Shown one piece after another: positions 53,864 through 64,000 of a DNA stretch of 64,000 nucleotides (positions are counted from its first letter, which is position 1; the number at the start of each line of letters is the position of its first letter). The notes below the pieces were generated by a model. It ran no database searches. It was given only the letters and a program-made list of their open reading frames with translations, and was not told the DNA's origin. Made by a program: the position numbers and the translations under genes. The stretch is from Desulfobacter vibrioformis DSM 8776 (GTDB taxonomy: Bacteria; Desulfobacterota; Desulfobacteria; Desulfobacterales; Desulfobacteraceae), in assembly GCF_000745975.1 (NCBI RefSeq), contig NZ_JQKJ01000010.1, positions 62,001 to 126,000 on the forward strand. The letters are read 5' to 3'.

Positions 53864-55444
53864 ATGTCTGAACTTGAGACGCGTGTAGAATGTAAAAGCC
53901 TTCTTAAAAAAGTGATGAAGGCTGAAGAAACGATACAGTTTTTTAAACCTGGAATGAACCTTGGCTGGTCAGGTTTCACACCTGCCGGTTACCCGAAAGC
54001 CGTGCCCATAGCGCTGGCTGACTATGTTGAAGCCAACAGCCTCCAGGGCAAATGGCGGTTCAATCTTTTCATCGGGGCATCTGTCGGTGCGGAAACAGAA
54101 GACAGATGGGCTACGCTTGATATGATCGACAGAAGATGGCCGTACCAGACAGGCAAAAACATCGCGAGAGGCATCAACACCGGCCGCATCAGAATGGGTG
54201 ACAAACACCTTTCTCTCTTCGCCCAGGACCTTGGTTACGGTTTCTATACAAAAGATACGGAGTCCGGCAGGCTTGACCTTGCTATCCTTGAAGTCTCCTG
54301 CATTAAAGAAGACGGAAGCATTGTCCCCACGGCCTCTTGTGGTGTAATCCCTGAAATCCTCATGGTTTGTGATAAAATTATCCTTGAGGTTAATACCGGG
54401 CAGCCTTCATTCGAAGGCATGCATGACCTTTTCATGCCGGGAACCCCGCCCAACAGACAGGTTTTCAACATTACAAAAGCAGACAGCCGCATAGGTTCAA
54501 CGTCCATCGCGTGTGACCCTGAAAAGGTTATTGCCGTTGTCGAGTCAAAATATCCCGACAAAGGCCGCGCGTTTACGGAAATTGATGCGACATCCGAAGC
54601 CATTGCAGGCCACATCATTGATTTCTTTGGTGCTGAAGTGAAAGCCGGACGTCTTCCTGAAAATTTACTTCCACTCCAGTCCGGCGTTGGCTCCATCGCC
54701 AATGCGGTTGTGGGCGGTCTTGCCAAAGGGCCTTTCGAACACCTTACCGTTTACACTGAAGTGCTTCAGGATACCATGCTTGACCTGTTTGACTCCGGCA
54801 AACTGGATGCCGCGTCTTCATGCTCACTTTCCCTGTCCGAGAAAGAGGGTTTCCCGCGTTTCCTTGCAAACAAAGATTTTTACGCAGACAAGATCGTTCT
54901 TCGTCCGCTTTCCGTTTCCAATGCGCCGGAGGCGGTCCGCCGTCTCGGAGTTATCTCTATGAACACACCTGTTGAGTTTGACATTTACGCCCATGCCAAC
55001 TCAACACTTGTCGGCGGTACAAGAATGATTAACGGTATCGGCGGTTCCGGTGACTTCCTCAGAAACGGTTTCTTGAAAATGATGCACTGTCCGTCTGTCC
55101 GGCCTACCAAAACAGATCCCACAGGTATCACATGTGTTGTGCCCAAGGCACCGCATATTGATCACACCGAGCACGATCTTGACGTTGTGGTCACAGATCA
55201 GGGACTTGCAGACCTTCGCGGTCTTGCGCCTAAAGAAAGGGCCCAGACCATCATCGACAAATGTGTACACCCCGAATATAAAGATATCATGCAGGAATAC
55301 CTTGACATCGCGTCCAAGGCCACGCTTGCAAAAGGTATCGGCCATGAGCCCCAGCTCTTTGACAGATGCTTTAAAATGCAGATGAATCTTGCGAAAAACG
55401 GCACAATGAAAATTGACAACTGGGACGTACCGGAAATTGTTTAA
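53864..55444 (+). CDS. acetyl-CoA hydrolase/transferase, probable succinyl-CoA:acetate CoA-transferase
   Basis: 526 residues. The catalytic glutamate lies in YTEVLQDTML (E299), matching the active-site Glu of AarC-type enzymes; NGIGGSGDFLRNGF is the conserved CoA loop. In Desulfobacter this type of enzyme activates acetate by taking CoA from succinyl-CoA, linking it to the oxidative TCA cycle. The precise CoA donor here is inferred. ATG 53864 is chosen because GGAGGAG lies five bases upstream; a start at 53852 is less likely. Has its own promoter and a clear terminator, so it is monocistronic and probably strongly expressed. Confidence 0.9.
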   Translation: MSELETRVECKSLLKKVMKAEETIQFFKPGMNLGWSGFTPAGYPKAVPIALADYVEANSLQGKWRFNLFIGASVGAETEDRWATLDMIDRRWPYQTGKNIARGINTGRIRMGDKHLSLFAQDLGYGFYTKDTESGRLDLAILEVSCIKEDGSIVPTASCGVIPEILMVCDKIILEVNTGQPSFEGMHDLFMPGTPPNRQVFNITKADSRIGSTSIACDPEKVIAVVESKYPDKGRAFTEIDATSEAIAGHIIDFFGAEVKAGRLPENLLPLQSGVGSIANAVVGGLAKGPFEHLTVYTEVLQDTMLDLFDSGKLDAASSCSLSLSEKEGFPRFLANKDFYADKIVLRPLSVSNAPEAVRRLGVISMNTPVEFDIYAHANSTLVGGTRMINGIGGSGDFLRNGFLKMMHCPSVRPTKTDPTGITCVVPKAPHIDHTEHDLDVVVTDQGLADLRGLAPKERAQTIIDKCVHPEYKDIMQEYLDIASKATLAKGIGHEPQLFDRCFKMQMNLAKNGTMKIDNWDVPEIV

Positions 55445-55500
55445 TTAGCCGCCCAATTGGCACTATCGAAAGCTGACGCTTGCCGCAGAATCTATACTTA

Positions 55501-55531
55501 GGGGAACCTTAACAGGTTCCCCTTTTTTTTT
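55501..55531 (+). terminator. rho-independent terminator after the CoA-transferase gene
   Basis: GGGGAACC-TTAACA-GGTTCCCC, a perfect eight-base stem, followed by a run of nine T. Confidence 0.92.
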
Positions 55532-55710
55532 CCGCATCCCGAATATTTAAGATCGAATCGGGATCCCCCCCCATCCCTATACCCTTGGCCACCATTCCCC
55601 AGAGCCTAAGACTTGCCAAATATTTTGAATTCCATTACATTTGACCCACGTTTAAGAATACGTGCCCTGCCCGGCACCCACAAGGCCACATTAGACCGGA
55701 GTAAACCCAT

Positions 55711-57420
55711 ATGAAAAAATACCTGTCACTTGTCATTACAGCATTGATTCTGTTGCCCTGTATCGCAATCAGCCAGGAGAAACAGGCTGCATCTTCGGAG
55801 TCCGGGACTGCGGCCCAGACCGAAGAAAAAAGTGATGACCCGTCAGCAGCAAAAGCTGAATCCCAACAGAATACCCTTGAAATTCTCAAATCCATTGTCA
55901 GAAGTAAAACAACGCTAAAACAGCGCATGGATGAAAAGAAACAGGCCATGGCCAAAGCGGGTTCCGAAACCGAAAAACAATATCTCACCCAGGAAATTGC
56001 CGAACTGGACAAGCAGATAGCAGATGCGGTGACCGATTTTGAAATGACCGCCACAGGTGTTGAAATCGGTCTGTTTGTGAGCAAGAAAAAAGAGCGGTTT
56101 GACTGGAAAGACGAACTGCTCTCCCTGGCTGAACCCGGGATTATGGAACTTAAGCGGCTCACGGTCAAAGCCAGACATAAATCAAAACTCAATGATGAAC
56201 TGGCCAGTTACCATGAATTGCTTCCCGAGGCAATCAAGGCCAGAACCCGTATCGAATCTTTGATCAGCCAGACCAAGGACCGTGAACTGGTATCTGCCCT
56301 TAAAAATATTCTGCCCGAGTACAAAGGCCTTGAAAGCCAGATAAAAAATAAGGTGGACCTGGTCCAGCTTAAACTTGACGAAATTGAGCGGCAAGAGGCA
56401 TCGGTCATTGACAGCACCCAGGACTCTGTTAAAAAATTTTTCAGAACCCGGGGATTGTACCTGTTTCTGGCCATTCTGGCCTGCATCGGTGTGGTGCTGT
56501 TCATCAAATTCCTGTACCATACCCTGATCCGCCTTGTGCCCGGATATAAAATGGAGTACCGCCCCTTTCATATACGGGCACTTGAACTGGTGTACCGGGG
56601 TATGACGGTCATACTGACCGTGCTGGCAGTCATCGCGGTTTTTTATTTCGTGGAGGACTGGGTCCTGCTCTCCCTGGCCATTATCTTTATCATGGGAGTG
56701 GTGTGGACGGCCAAGTACACCTTGCCCATGTACATGGATAAGAGCAAGCTGATGCTCAACATTGGTGCGGTCAGGGAGGGAGAACGCATGATGTACCAGG
56801 GCGTTCCCTGGCGGGTTAAACATATCAATTTTTATACATTGCTGGAAAATCCTGATTTGGGCATTACGCTGAGGATACCCATCACGGAACTCATTGGCAA
56901 AACATCCAGGGAAATTGCCCCCCATGAACCCTGGTTCCCCTGCCGGAAAAATGACTGGGTGATCCTTTCCGACGGGACCCGGGGCGGCGTGACCCATTTG
57001 AGCCATGAAACCGTGGAGCTGGTGTTGAGGGGCGGCGCGAAAAAGACGTATCAGACGGCTGATTTCCTGGCCATGACGCCCCTGAACCTCTCTGTAAATT
57101 TCAGGCTTAAAGTGCCCTTCGGCATTGGTTACGGTCACCAGCAAGACGCCACGGCAAAGATTCCCGAACTCTTATCAGCCTTTATCCAAAAGAAGGTTGA
57201 AGAGGAAGGATATGCCGAAGACCTGCTGAGCCTGAAGGTGGAATTTGCCGAAGCCGGGGCCTCTTCCCTGGATCTTGTGGTCATTGCTGATTTCAAAGGC
57301 AGCCAGGCACCTGTGTACAACCGCCTGAAACGAAGCATACAACGATGGTGTGTTGATGCAGCCTCCCAGTACAACTGGGATATTCCCTTTCCCCAGATTA
57401 CGGTTCACCAGGAGGCCTGA
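55711..57420 (+). CDS. MscS-family mechanosensitive channel with long N-terminal domain
   Basis: 569 residues. Signal peptide (MKKYLSLVITALILLPCIAI), a low-complexity and coiled-coil periplasmic region (~25-240), then membrane segments at about 247-268, 294-312 and 317-335. A C-terminal MscS-like beta domain and alpha/beta domain follow (MYQGVPWRVKHINFYTLLEN, NDWVILSDGTRGGVTHLSHE). Protects against osmotic shock; the long periplasmic part suggests an MscK- or YbdG-like subgroup. GGAG lies nine bases before ATG 55711. Single gene between the CoA-transferase and the convergent efflux operon. Confidence 0.85.
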   Translation: MKKYLSLVITALILLPCIAISQEKQAASSESGTAAQTEEKSDDPSAAKAESQQNTLEILKSIVRSKTTLKQRMDEKKQAMAKAGSETEKQYLTQEIAELDKQIADAVTDFEMTATGVEIGLFVSKKKERFDWKDELLSLAEPGIMELKRLTVKARHKSKLNDELASYHELLPEAIKARTRIESLISQTKDRELVSALKNILPEYKGLESQIKNKVDLVQLKLDEIERQEASVIDSTQDSVKKFFRTRGLYLFLAILACIGVVLFIKFLYHTLIRLVPGYKMEYRPFHIRALELVYRGMTVILTVLAVIAVFYFVEDWVLLSLAIIFIMGVVWTAKYTLPMYMDKSKLMLNIGAVREGERMMYQGVPWRVKHINFYTLLENPDLGITLRIPITELIGKTSREIAPHEPWFPCRKNDWVILSDGTRGGVTHLSHETVELVLRGGAKKTYQTADFLAMTPLNLSVNFRLKVPFGIGYGHQQDATAKIPELLSAFIQKKVEEEGYAEDLLSLKVEFAEAGASSLDLVVIADFKGSQAPVYNRLKRSIQRWCVDAASQYNWDIPFPQITVHQEA

Positions 57421-57446
57421 TCCATTTCCTGAAACTTAAAACATAA

Positions 57447-57470
57447 CAACCCGCCCGAAGGGCGGTAATT
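57447..57470. terminator. short hairpin between convergent genes
   Basis: CCGCCC-GAA-GGGCGG stem at about 57452-57466, followed by TAATTTAATT on the plus strand. It lies between the MscS gene and the end of the efflux operon and may serve both strands. Confidence 0.5.
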
Positions 57471-58939
57471 TAATTGGCGTTTGACGTATCCATTTTCCCG
57501 CCGCCCATGACCTTGTACAGGTTAATCAGGTTGCTCAAGTAAGCCTGTTTCAGGGTAATGGCTCCTTGTTCCGCACTGAAAAGCGAGCGCTGGGAATCCA
57601 GCACCGTGAGAAAATTATCTATGCCGTTGTCATACCTTGCCTTGGACAGCTTATAAGCATCCCGGGTGGCAGACACCAGCGCATTCTGGGCATCCAGCTG
57701 ATCCTTGTAGTGTTTGCGTGCCACCAGCTGGTCTGCCACTTCCCTGAACGCTGTCTGAATGGCGCCTTCATACTTGGCCGCCGCAATTTTTTCTCCAACG
57801 GTTGCGGCATCCAGACTGGCCTTGAGTCCTTCCCGATTGAAGATGGGAATGGTGACACTGGGAGAAAAACCCCATGCAAGGCTTCTGGACGGATCAAATA
57901 AATAGGAAAGGCCCTGGCTGGCAAATCCCAGGGAGCCGGTCAGGCTGATGGTGGGATACATGGCTGCCCGGGCCGCACCAATGTCTGCATTGGCCGCCTT
58001 CAACTGATGTTCGGCTGCCTGGATATCCGGCCTGGCCAGAAGAATCCGGGAGGGAAGCCCTGCCGGCAGCTGGGTCAGAAATCCGATGTCGTCAATTGAT
58101 TCCGGTGACTCCGGTGACTCCGGTGACTCCGGCGCCTTGATAAGATCATACACCCCGGGACCCGCAAGGTACACCAGGGCGTTTTCCGCCTGGGCAGCCA
58201 GCCGTTTGTACTGGTAAATGGAAGCCCTGGCACTCTCTGTGGATGTGGCGGCCTGGGCCAGGGCAAGCTGGTCTGTGGACCCCGCATCATACTGGGTTTT
58301 GATCACATCATAGGTGGATTTCTGGGCCTGGTATGTCTCCTGGGCAAGCTGCTGCAGCTTTCTTTGGGCCAGAAGGTTGACAAAGGCGTCTGCGGTCTGG
58401 GCCACCAGGGCAATGCGGGTGCTTGATGCGGCTTCCCGGGTGGCAAGATATGTCTCAAGGGCGCTTTGGCTCAGGCTTTTAACCCGGCCGAAAAAATCAA
58501 GTTCATAGGCCGTGATACCCAGTCCCACACTCATGGAGGTATCCGCAGTATATTGCTCTCCCGAACTACTGCTGTCTTCGGGGATACCCTCGCGGCTTAA
58601 GCCTGTTTTACCTGCAATGACAGGCAGTTCATCGGACTTTTTAATCCGGTAGGCAGCCTTTGCCTGTTCAATATTGAGCAAAGCCACCTTCAGATCCCGG
58701 TTGTTTTCCAGGGCCATGGCAATGATCTGCTGCAGGGTCCGGGATGTAAAATAATCCTGAAAGGCAATGTCGGCTGCCGCCTGACCAGACCCTGGATCTG
58801 CTTTTGGATCCTTGTCAGGCCATGTGTCAGCCACCGGCATTTCCGGCTGCCTGTATTCGGGGATAAAGGAACAGCCGGCAGTAATCAGCAGTAAGCCGGC
58901 AACGGCTGCCGTAATCGTTTTATTTGGCATGAGAATCAT
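57470..58939 (-). CDS. RND efflux outer-membrane lipoprotein (NodT/OprM family)
   Basis: 489 residues (486 if the second ATG at 58930 is used; AAGGAG is at a better distance from it). Lipobox LLITAGC near the N-terminus. Two TolC-like repeats follow: the first around [20 protein letters not shown], the second with [20 protein letters not shown] and [18 protein letters not shown] TolC-type trimeric exit duct for the RND pump. The start overlaps the RND stop (ATGA). Residues [13 protein letters not shown] near the domain border come from a 9-base tandem repeat at 58101-58136 (three exact units and one variant), a possible length-variable spot. Confidence 0.93.
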   Translation of the reverse strand: MILMPNKTITAAVAGLLLITAGCSFIPEYRQPEMPVADTWPDKDPKADPGSGQAAADIAFQDYFTSRTLQQIIAMALENNRDLKVALLNIEQAKAAYRIKKSDELPVIAGKTGLSREGIPEDSSSSGEQYTADTSMSVGLGITAYELDFFGRVKSLSQSALETYLATREAASSTRIALVAQTADAFVNLLAQRKLQQLAQETYQAQKSTYDVIKTQYDAGSTDQLALAQAATSTESARASIYQYKRLAAQAENALVYLAGPGVYDLIKAPESPESPESPESIDDIGFLTQLPAGLPSRILLARPDIQAAEHQLKAANADIGAARAAMYPTISLTGSLGFASQGLSYLFDPSRSLAWGFSPSVTIPIFNREGLKASLDAATVGEKIAAAKYEGAIQTAFREVADQLVARKHYKDQLDAQNALVSATRDAYKLSKARYDNGIDNFLTVLDSQRSLFSAEQGAITLKQAYLSNLINLYKVMGGGKMDTSNAN

Positions 58940-61900
58940 TCTCCTTGGCCGTTTTCGGCCTGTTTTTTCTTTTCACTGCCCCTTTCAATGAGGATGAAAA
59001 AGAGGGGAACAAAGATAATCGCCAGGGATGTGGCTGCCACCATACCGCCGATAACGCCGATGCCGATGGCATTCTGGCTGGCAGAACCCGCACCGTCGGA
59101 AATGGCCAGCGGTGTCACTCCCAGGATAAACGCAAAGGAGGTCATCAGGATGGGCCGAAGTCTGAGCTCGGCGGCAATGACTGCCGATTGAACCAGTTCC
59201 ATCCCGCTTTCGTATAGCGTTTTTGCAAACTCGACAATGAGAATGGCGTTTTTGGCCGCAAGACCCACCGTGGTCAGCAGCGCAATCTGGAAATAGACGT
59301 CATTGCTTAATCCCGCCCACTTGGCGGCCACCACGGATCCGATAATACCCAAGGGCACAATCAGCATGACCGAAAACGGGATGGACCAGGACTCATAAAG
59401 GGCGGCCAGGCACAGGAACACAAACAAAAGGGAGATGGCGTAAAGCATTCCGCTCTGGGAGCCTGCCAACCGCTCTTCATAGGACAGGCCTGTCCATTCC
59501 AGGGAGATCCCCTTGGGCAGTTTCCGGGCCAGCTCCTCGATAATGGACATGGCTTCACCCGAGGACACCCCCGGAGCCGGTGCGCCCAGGATCTCCACCG
59601 AAGAGGTGCCGTTATACCGCTCTAATTTCGGCGATCCATAGCCCCACTCTCCATAGGTGAATGAGGAAAACGGCACCATGTTGCCCTGGGCGTTCCGCAC
59701 ATGCCATCTGTTGATATCTTCGGGCAGCATGCGGGATGCTGCATCTCCCTGGATATATACTTTTTTAAGCCGGTTTCCGTCCATGAAGTCATTGACATAG
59801 GATGAGCCCCAGGCGGTTTGCAGAACATTGGTGATATTGGCCGTGGCCACGCCTAATGCTTCGGCCTTTTCATAATCAATGTGCAGCTTGTACTGTGGCA
59901 CATCAGACAACCCGTTGGGGCGGACACCCACCAGCTTCGGATTCTGGGCAGCCATACCCAGCATCTGGTTTCTGGCGTTCATCAGTGCGGTATGGCCCAG
60001 GGCACCCCGGTCCACCAGCTCAAAGTCAAAACCGGTGGCATCGCCCAAGGCCAGAATGGCCGGCGGAATAAAGGCATACACCGATGCATCCTTGATGCTG
60101 TACATGCGGGCCATGGCCCGGTCCGCAACTGCGGCAGCTTTCTGGTCCGGCCGGTGGCGCTGGGACCAGTCCGTCAGATTGAGAAAGCCCATGGCCACAT
60201 TCTGCCCCCGGCCGGAATGGCTGTACCCGACGACCGTAAACAGGCTTTTTACATTCTCCTTCTCCTGCTCCAGAAAGTAGTCTTCCACTTTGTATACGGA
60301 CTGCTGGGTCCGTTCCATGGTGGCCCCCGGCGGAGCGGAGATCATGGTCATCATCATGCCCTGGTCTTCGTCGGGCAGAAACCCTGTGGGGATGCCTTTA
60401 AAAATATAGACCAGGCCCACAATGATCAATGCATAAACCACCAGGAATCTTAAGGCCCGGGTGGCCGCATATTTGACACTGGATTTATACATGGCCTTGC
60501 TGAAGTCAAAGCTCTTGTTGAACCAGCCGAAAAAACCGCGTTTATTTTCATGATGTCCTTTTTCCACAGGTTTGAGCAATGTGGAGCAAAGCGCCGGGGT
60601 CAGAATCAGGGCCACGAGCACGGAAAGTGACATGGCCGATACCAGGGTCAGTGAAAACTGCCGGTAGATGGCGCCGGTGGAACCGGAGAAAAACGCCATG
60701 GGGATAAATACTGCAGACAGCACCATGGCAATACCCACAAGGGCGCCGGTGATCTGATCCATGGATTCCCGGGTGGCTTCCTTGGGCGGTTTACCGGTTT
60801 CAGACATCACCCGTTCCACGTTCTCCACCACAACAATGGCATCATCCACCAGAAGGCCGATGGCAAGCACCATGGCAAACATGGACAGCGTATTGATGCT
60901 GAACCCGAATGCCGACAGCACCCCGAAGGTGCCGAGTAAAACCACCGGCACCGCAATGGTGGGTATCAGGGTTGCCCTGAAGTTCTGCAGAAACAGGTAC
61001 ATGACTAGAAAAACCAGTACAATGGCCTCCACCAGGGTTTTAACCACCTCTTCGATGGAGAGCCGGACAAAGGGCGTGGTGTCGTAGGGAAAGATAACCT
61101 TCAGTCCGGTCGGCAGAAACTGGCTCAGTTCTTTAATTTTATCCTTGACCCGATTGGCCGTGTCAAGGGCGTTGGCGCCGGTGGCAAGGCTGATGGCCAT
61201 GGCTGCCGCGGGCATACGGTTATACCGGGTGGTGAACCCATAGGTTTCAGGCCCTTTTTCCACTTTGGCCACATCCTTCACCCGGACCTGGGAACCGTCC
61301 GGGTTGACCTTGACCAGAATTTTTTCAAAATCATCCACGGTCTGCAGTTTGGACTGGGCCGTAACAACGGCATTGATCTGCTGGCCTTTGATGGCCGGAG
61401 CCCCGCCGAGCTGGCCTGAGGAGACATCGGCGTTTCGTGCCTGGATGGCCGAAACGACATCCGATGGCATCAGGTTGAAGGCGTTGAGTTTTTCCGGATT
61501 AACCCATATCCGCATGGCGTACTGGGAGCCGAATACGGTCAAATCACCCACGCCCTGGACACGGGAAACCGGATCAGCCATGTTGGATTTAAGATAATCG
61601 GAAATATCATCGTCGTTCATGGTGCCGGTCTCAGAATACAATCCCACTAAAAGCAGGAAACTGTCAGACGCCTTCTGGACGGTGATGCCCTGCTGCTGGA
61701 CTTCCTGGGGCAGGAGACTTTCCACTTTTGATATTTTGTTCTGCACCTGGACCTGGGCGATATCCGGATTCGCTTCCGGTTCAAAGGTCAGGCTGATGGA
61801 AAGCTGGCCGCTGGACTCACTGGATGCAGAAAAATATCTTAGATAATCAATGCCGGTCAGAGCCTGCTCTATGACCTGTGTGACACTGTCTTCCACCACC

Positions 61901-62064
61901 TGGGCCGAGGCTCCGGGATACCGGGTTGAAATGGTAATGCTGGGCGGGGCAATCTTGGGATATTGTTCCACCGGCAGGGTGAGCACGGCAAACAGCCCGG
62001 ACAGCATAATGACAATTGCGATAACCCATGCAAATATGGGGCGATCTATAAAAAAACGAGACAT
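58936..62064 (-). CDS. RND efflux pump inner-membrane transporter (AcrB/MexB, HAE1 family)
   Basis: 1042 residues, full length. Twelve membrane segments with the proton relay residues: the Asp pair in [17 protein letters not shown] near 405 and the Lys in [14 protein letters not shown] near 935. Porter domain repeats and a C-terminal polar tail are present. Exports hydrophobic toxins and antimicrobials using proton force. Middle of a four-gene operon: adaptor gene 15 bases upstream, outer-membrane gene overlapping downstream. [15 protein letters not shown]-like and [11 protein letters not shown] segments confirm the HAE1 type. Confidence 0.96.
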   Translation of the reverse strand: MSRFFIDRPIFAWVIAIVIMLSGLFAVLTLPVEQYPKIAPPSITISTRYPGASAQVVEDSVTQVIEQALTGIDYLRYFSASSESSGQLSISLTFEPEANPDIAQVQVQNKISKVESLLPQEVQQQGITVQKASDSFLLLVGLYSETGTMNDDDISDYLKSNMADPVSRVQGVGDLTVFGSQYAMRIWVNPEKLNAFNLMPSDVVSAIQARNADVSSGQLGGAPAIKGQQINAVVTAQSKLQTVDDFEKILVKVNPDGSQVRVKDVAKVEKGPETYGFTTRYNRMPAAAMAISLATGANALDTANRVKDKIKELSQFLPTGLKVIFPYDTTPFVRLSIEEVVKTLVEAIVLVFLVMYLFLQNFRATLIPTIAVPVVLLGTFGVLSAFGFSINTLSMFAMVLAIGLLVDDAIVVVENVERVMSETGKPPKEATRESMDQITGALVGIAMVLSAVFIPMAFFSGSTGAIYRQFSLTLVSAMSLSVLVALILTPALCSTLLKPVEKGHHENKRGFFGWFNKSFDFSKAMYKSSVKYAATRALRFLVVYALIIVGLVYIFKGIPTGFLPDEDQGMMMTMISAPPGATMERTQQSVYKVEDYFLEQEKENVKSLFTVVGYSHSGRGQNVAMGFLNLTDWSQRHRPDQKAAAVADRAMARMYSIKDASVYAFIPPAILALGDATGFDFELVDRGALGHTALMNARNQMLGMAAQNPKLVGVRPNGLSDVPQYKLHIDYEKAEALGVATANITNVLQTAWGSSYVNDFMDGNRLKKVYIQGDAASRMLPEDINRWHVRNAQGNMVPFSSFTYGEWGYGSPKLERYNGTSSVEILGAPAPGVSSGEAMSIIEELARKLPKGISLEWTGLSYEERLAGSQSGMLYAISLLFVFLCLAALYESWSIPFSVMLIVPLGIIGSVVAAKWAGLSNDVYFQIALLTTVGLAAKNAILIVEFAKTLYESGMELVQSAVIAAELRLRPILMTSFAFILGVTPLAISDGAGSASQNAIGIGVIGGMVAATSLAIIFVPLFFILIERGSEKKKQAENGQGE

Positions 62065-62079
62065 GTTTTTATCCTGCTA

Positions 62080-63264
62080 TCATGAGTTGGCGGATGCTTT
62101 GTATTCCACGGTGCTGACCTTGGCCTGGGGGCTGATTTTCTGCAACCCCTCAACCACTACCCGGTCGCCGGGGGCAAGGCCGGAAGAGACCACCCACTGG
62201 TCCTTCACTGCCTGAAATACTTCAATTATTTGGTATTTCACTGTATTTTCCTTATCCACAACCCACACGTAAACAGATCCGTCCGAATTGCGGACCACAG
62301 CCTGCTGGGGAACGACAATGGCTTTATCCTGGCGGGACTGCGCCACTCTGGCACGGACAAAAAGACCTGGCAGAAGTTCCTTTTCGGGGTTGGGAAACAA
62401 TATCCTCAACTGGACCATGCCGGTGCTCTGGTCCACCGTGGCATCGGAAAACAGCAGTTTGCCCTGCAGGTCATAAGGGAGACCTTCCTTTCCAATAAAC
62501 AGACTGACCATGGAGTTGTCTTCAGAATTGTTCAGGCCTTTTTTAAGCGCCATGAGCTCCTCGCTGGACTGATTCACGTCCACATAAATCTGGTCCAGAT
62601 TCTGGACCAGGGCCAAAGCCGTCTCCTGGTTAGCCGTAACAAGGGCGCCTTCGGTTACCGATGACTTGCCGATGCGGCCGGAAATGGGTGAAAAAACCTT
62701 AGTATAGTCCAGATTTATTTTTGCGGTGGCCAGATTTGCTTCGGCAACAGCCACGTCGGCCTGGGCCTGGGCCAGGGCTGCCACAGTATCGTCATACACC
62801 TGGCGGCTGACGCCGCCCACTTTCACCAGGCGGCTGTACCGGGCAAGCTTGGGCTCCACTGCCTTGACGTCAGCCTGGGCACGAACCAGGCTTGCGGCGG
62901 CGGATTCATATGCCGCTTTGTAGGTGGCGGGATCAATTTGATAAAGCTGCTGCCCTTTTGTAACAAAACTGCCCTGGGTAAACATTCTTTTAAGGATGAT
63001 GCCTGTTACCTGGGGGCGAATTTCAGCCACCTGGTACGCAGATGTTCTGCCGGCCAGATCTTTGGTGAAAACCACTTCCTGGGGCTTGACCGTATAAACG
63101 GCCACCTCAACCGGCGGCCCGGCCTGGGCATGTGCCTGCGTGGCCGAAGCTTGAGCCTGGCCTTTTTGCCCCCCTGCCCAGGGCAAGGCAAGCTGCCCTG
63201 AAGAGTACAAGTATCCACCGCCAATGATCACGGCTGTAATAAAACCAAGCAAAAAACGCTTCAT
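62080..63264 (-). CDS. RND efflux periplasmic adaptor (AcrA/MexA family)
   Basis: 394 residues. A short N-terminal membrane anchor (FLLGFITAVIIGGGYLYSSG; no lipobox Cys in the usual position), a low-complexity QAQASATQAHAQ stretch, then biotinyl-lipoyl halves (EIRPQVTGIILKRMFTQGSF and YTKVFSPISGRIGKSS) around an alpha-helical hairpin. Beta-barrel and membrane-proximal domains follow. Bridges the RND pump and the outer-membrane duct. ATG 63264 overlaps the TetR stop (ATGA) and has GGAG eight bases upstream. Confidence 0.94.
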   Translation of the reverse strand: MKRFLLGFITAVIIGGGYLYSSGQLALPWAGGQKGQAQASATQAHAQAGPPVEVAVYTVKPQEVVFTKDLAGRTSAYQVAEIRPQVTGIILKRMFTQGSFVTKGQQLYQIDPATYKAAYESAAASLVRAQADVKAVEPKLARYSRLVKVGGVSRQVYDDTVAALAQAQADVAVAEANLATAKINLDYTKVFSPISGRIGKSSVTEGALVTANQETALALVQNLDQIYVDVNQSSEELMALKKGLNNSEDNSMVSLFIGKEGLPYDLQGKLLFSDATVDQSTGMVQLRILFPNPEKELLPGLFVRARVAQSRQDKAIVVPQQAVVRNSDGSVYVWVVDKENTVKYQIIEVFQAVKDQWVVSSGLAPGDRVVVEGLQKISPQAKVSTVEYKASANS

Positions 63265-63863
63265 AACGATATCTCCTGTTCCTTATGTATACTTATGTCC
63301 AGAAAGCGGACAATTTCCTGTTTGAGTTTTTCCAGATCCTGGAGCGGCTCTTCCCGGTATGTCAGGGACTCCAAAGGCCCCACCACCGTACCGAAGATCA
63401 TGGCTGCCATCACATAGGGGTCCACAACCATAAATTGCCCCCGGCGCATGCCCTCCCGGCAGACATTGACCAGGGGGATGATGATGGTGTCCATACGTTC
63501 CGTGACGGCAGCGGCTGCCGAACGCTGACTCTGGATAAATTTAAAATAAAGTGGATATTCCTTCTGGAAATTAAATACATTATCCACAAATGCGTATATT
63601 TTTTCCATGGGCGGAATGTTTTTTTCAAATATTTTGTATGATTCCTTTTTAATGGGGATAATCACCGCCTCATGGACAGAGTTCAGCAGGTCTGTTTTGT
63701 TCTTAAAATAATTGTACAAGGTTCCTTTGGACACACCGCACCTGTCCGCCACCTTATCCATGGTAACGGACGTTCCTTCCTGTATCATTGCCAGCACTGT
63801 TTTTATGACCTGCCCCTTGAGCAGACGGTTCATCATCTCTTTTCTTCTGGTGGGTGAATTCAT
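63261..63863 (-). CDS. TetR-family regulator of the RND efflux operon
   Basis: 200 residues. N-terminal helix-turn-helix (VTMDKVADRCGVSKGTLYNY, then FKNKTDLLNSV) and a ligand-binding helical C-terminus with AcrR-like length. It is the first gene of the operon, with a four-base overlap to the adaptor gene, so it would repress its own transcript and the pump until a substrate binds. Upstream sequence holds a TGAC-CCGATA-GTCA candidate operator over a -35-like TTGACT. The inducer is unknown. Confidence 0.9.
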   Translation of the reverse strand: MNSPTRRKEMMNRLLKGQVIKTVLAMIQEGTSVTMDKVADRCGVSKGTLYNYFKNKTDLLNSVHEAVIIPIKKESYKIFEKNIPPMEKIYAFVDNVFNFQKEYPLYFKFIQSQRSAAAAVTERMDTIIIPLVNVCREGMRRGQFMVVDPYVMAAMIFGTVVGPLESLTYREEPLQDLEKLKQEIVRFLDISIHKEQEISL

Positions 63864-63944
63864 TTAATGCTTCCTTGGGTTGCCCCCTGCCTCGGCCCTG
63901 AGGGGAAAAATAAAATCATTTCCTGACCATGGGGTATAAAAAAA

Positions 63945-63958
63945 TGACCCGATAGTCA
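63945..63958. promoter_or_regulatory. candidate operator/promoter of the efflux operon
   Basis: TGAC-CCGATA-GTCA inverted half-sites, overlapping TTGACT on the minus strand (63954-63959); TATACC follows at a 15-base spacing. About 80-95 bases before the TetR start. Half-sites of only four bases make this uncertain. Confidence 0.3.
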
Positions 63959-64000
63959 AAAAATGACTTCCGCGTATAATAAGCGTGATACCTGTTTCTG

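Noticed and set aside
56182-57144. 320-codon open frame antisense to the MscS gene
   Set aside because: It lies wholly inside a well-supported gene on the other strand, and its translation is Gly/His/Gln-rich without any family resemblance: a codon-bias shadow.
1-64000. tRNA and rRNA genes
   Set aside because: Read by eye, no cloverleaf-like tRNA or rRNA segment was recognised; a covariance-model scan would be the decisive check.

Overview
The window looks like chromosome of an acetate-oxidising, sulfate-reducing member of the Desulfobacterota, probably close to Desulfobacter. This is inferred from gene content, not from a marker gene. The supporting genes are a succinyl-CoA:acetate-type CoA-transferase, aconitase A and class II fumarase (the oxidative TCA route used by Desulfobacter), HdrB/HdrC-type iron-sulfur proteins fused to a quinol-interacting membrane domain, a corrinoid methyltransferase set, and many c-di-GMP and chemotaxis proteins. 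Coding density is high. No rRNA, tRNA or CRISPR array was recognised.

Layout. 1-2858 (minus): corrinoid methyl-transfer cluster of a B12-binding protein, a UroD-type methyltransferase and a DUF1638-GAF-PAS sensor cut by the window edge. 3000-6747: RlmN, an SGNH esterase, a 4Fe-4S protein and a TetR regulator. 6922-10673 (plus): tight four-gene unit surE - MFS - DUF4438 - polytopic membrane protein. The last gene carries presenilin/signal-peptide-peptidase-like aspartates and a PAL motif and is the most novel item here. 10980-13667: aconitase. 14132-15867: AT-rich AAA ATPase + DUF4276 (TOPRIM-like) pair, probably an acquired defence module, followed by palindromic repeats and an HD-GYP gene. 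17626-24207: metal-complex uptake operon (FecCD permease, ATPase, methyltransferase, binding protein, methyltransferase, TonB receptor) behind a leader terminator hairpin. 24579-29573: a DUF4157 cargo/toxin-like protein, then a Cache protein, an exported metallo-beta-lactamase-fold protein and a chemoreceptor. This segment is bracketed by two copies of a 56-bp direct repeat.

29963-41996 holds YjbQ, transketolase, a radical SAM protein, a hybrid histidine kinase with HPt, a REC-PAS-GGDEF-EAL protein, KtrA/KtrB K+ uptake (with a tandem repeat between the genes), a nitroreductase and a thioesterase. 42247-42679 is an antitoxin with a truncated toxin remnant. 42870-49064 holds fumarase, glycyl-tRNA synthetase, gamma-carbonic anhydrase and an HdrB plus NarI-CxxCH-HdrC-HdrC pair. 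49273-57420 holds phospholipase A, a three-sensor-domain diguanylate cyclase, the CoA-transferase and an MscS channel. 57470-63863 (minus) is a TetR-controlled RND efflux operon.

Intergenic spaces carry dispersed palindromes. Two unrelated sequences (4794-4921 and 46411-46525) share the same architecture, long imperfect arms around a CATACAT..AGTATG centre, and a half-copy of the first lies at 16135-16200.
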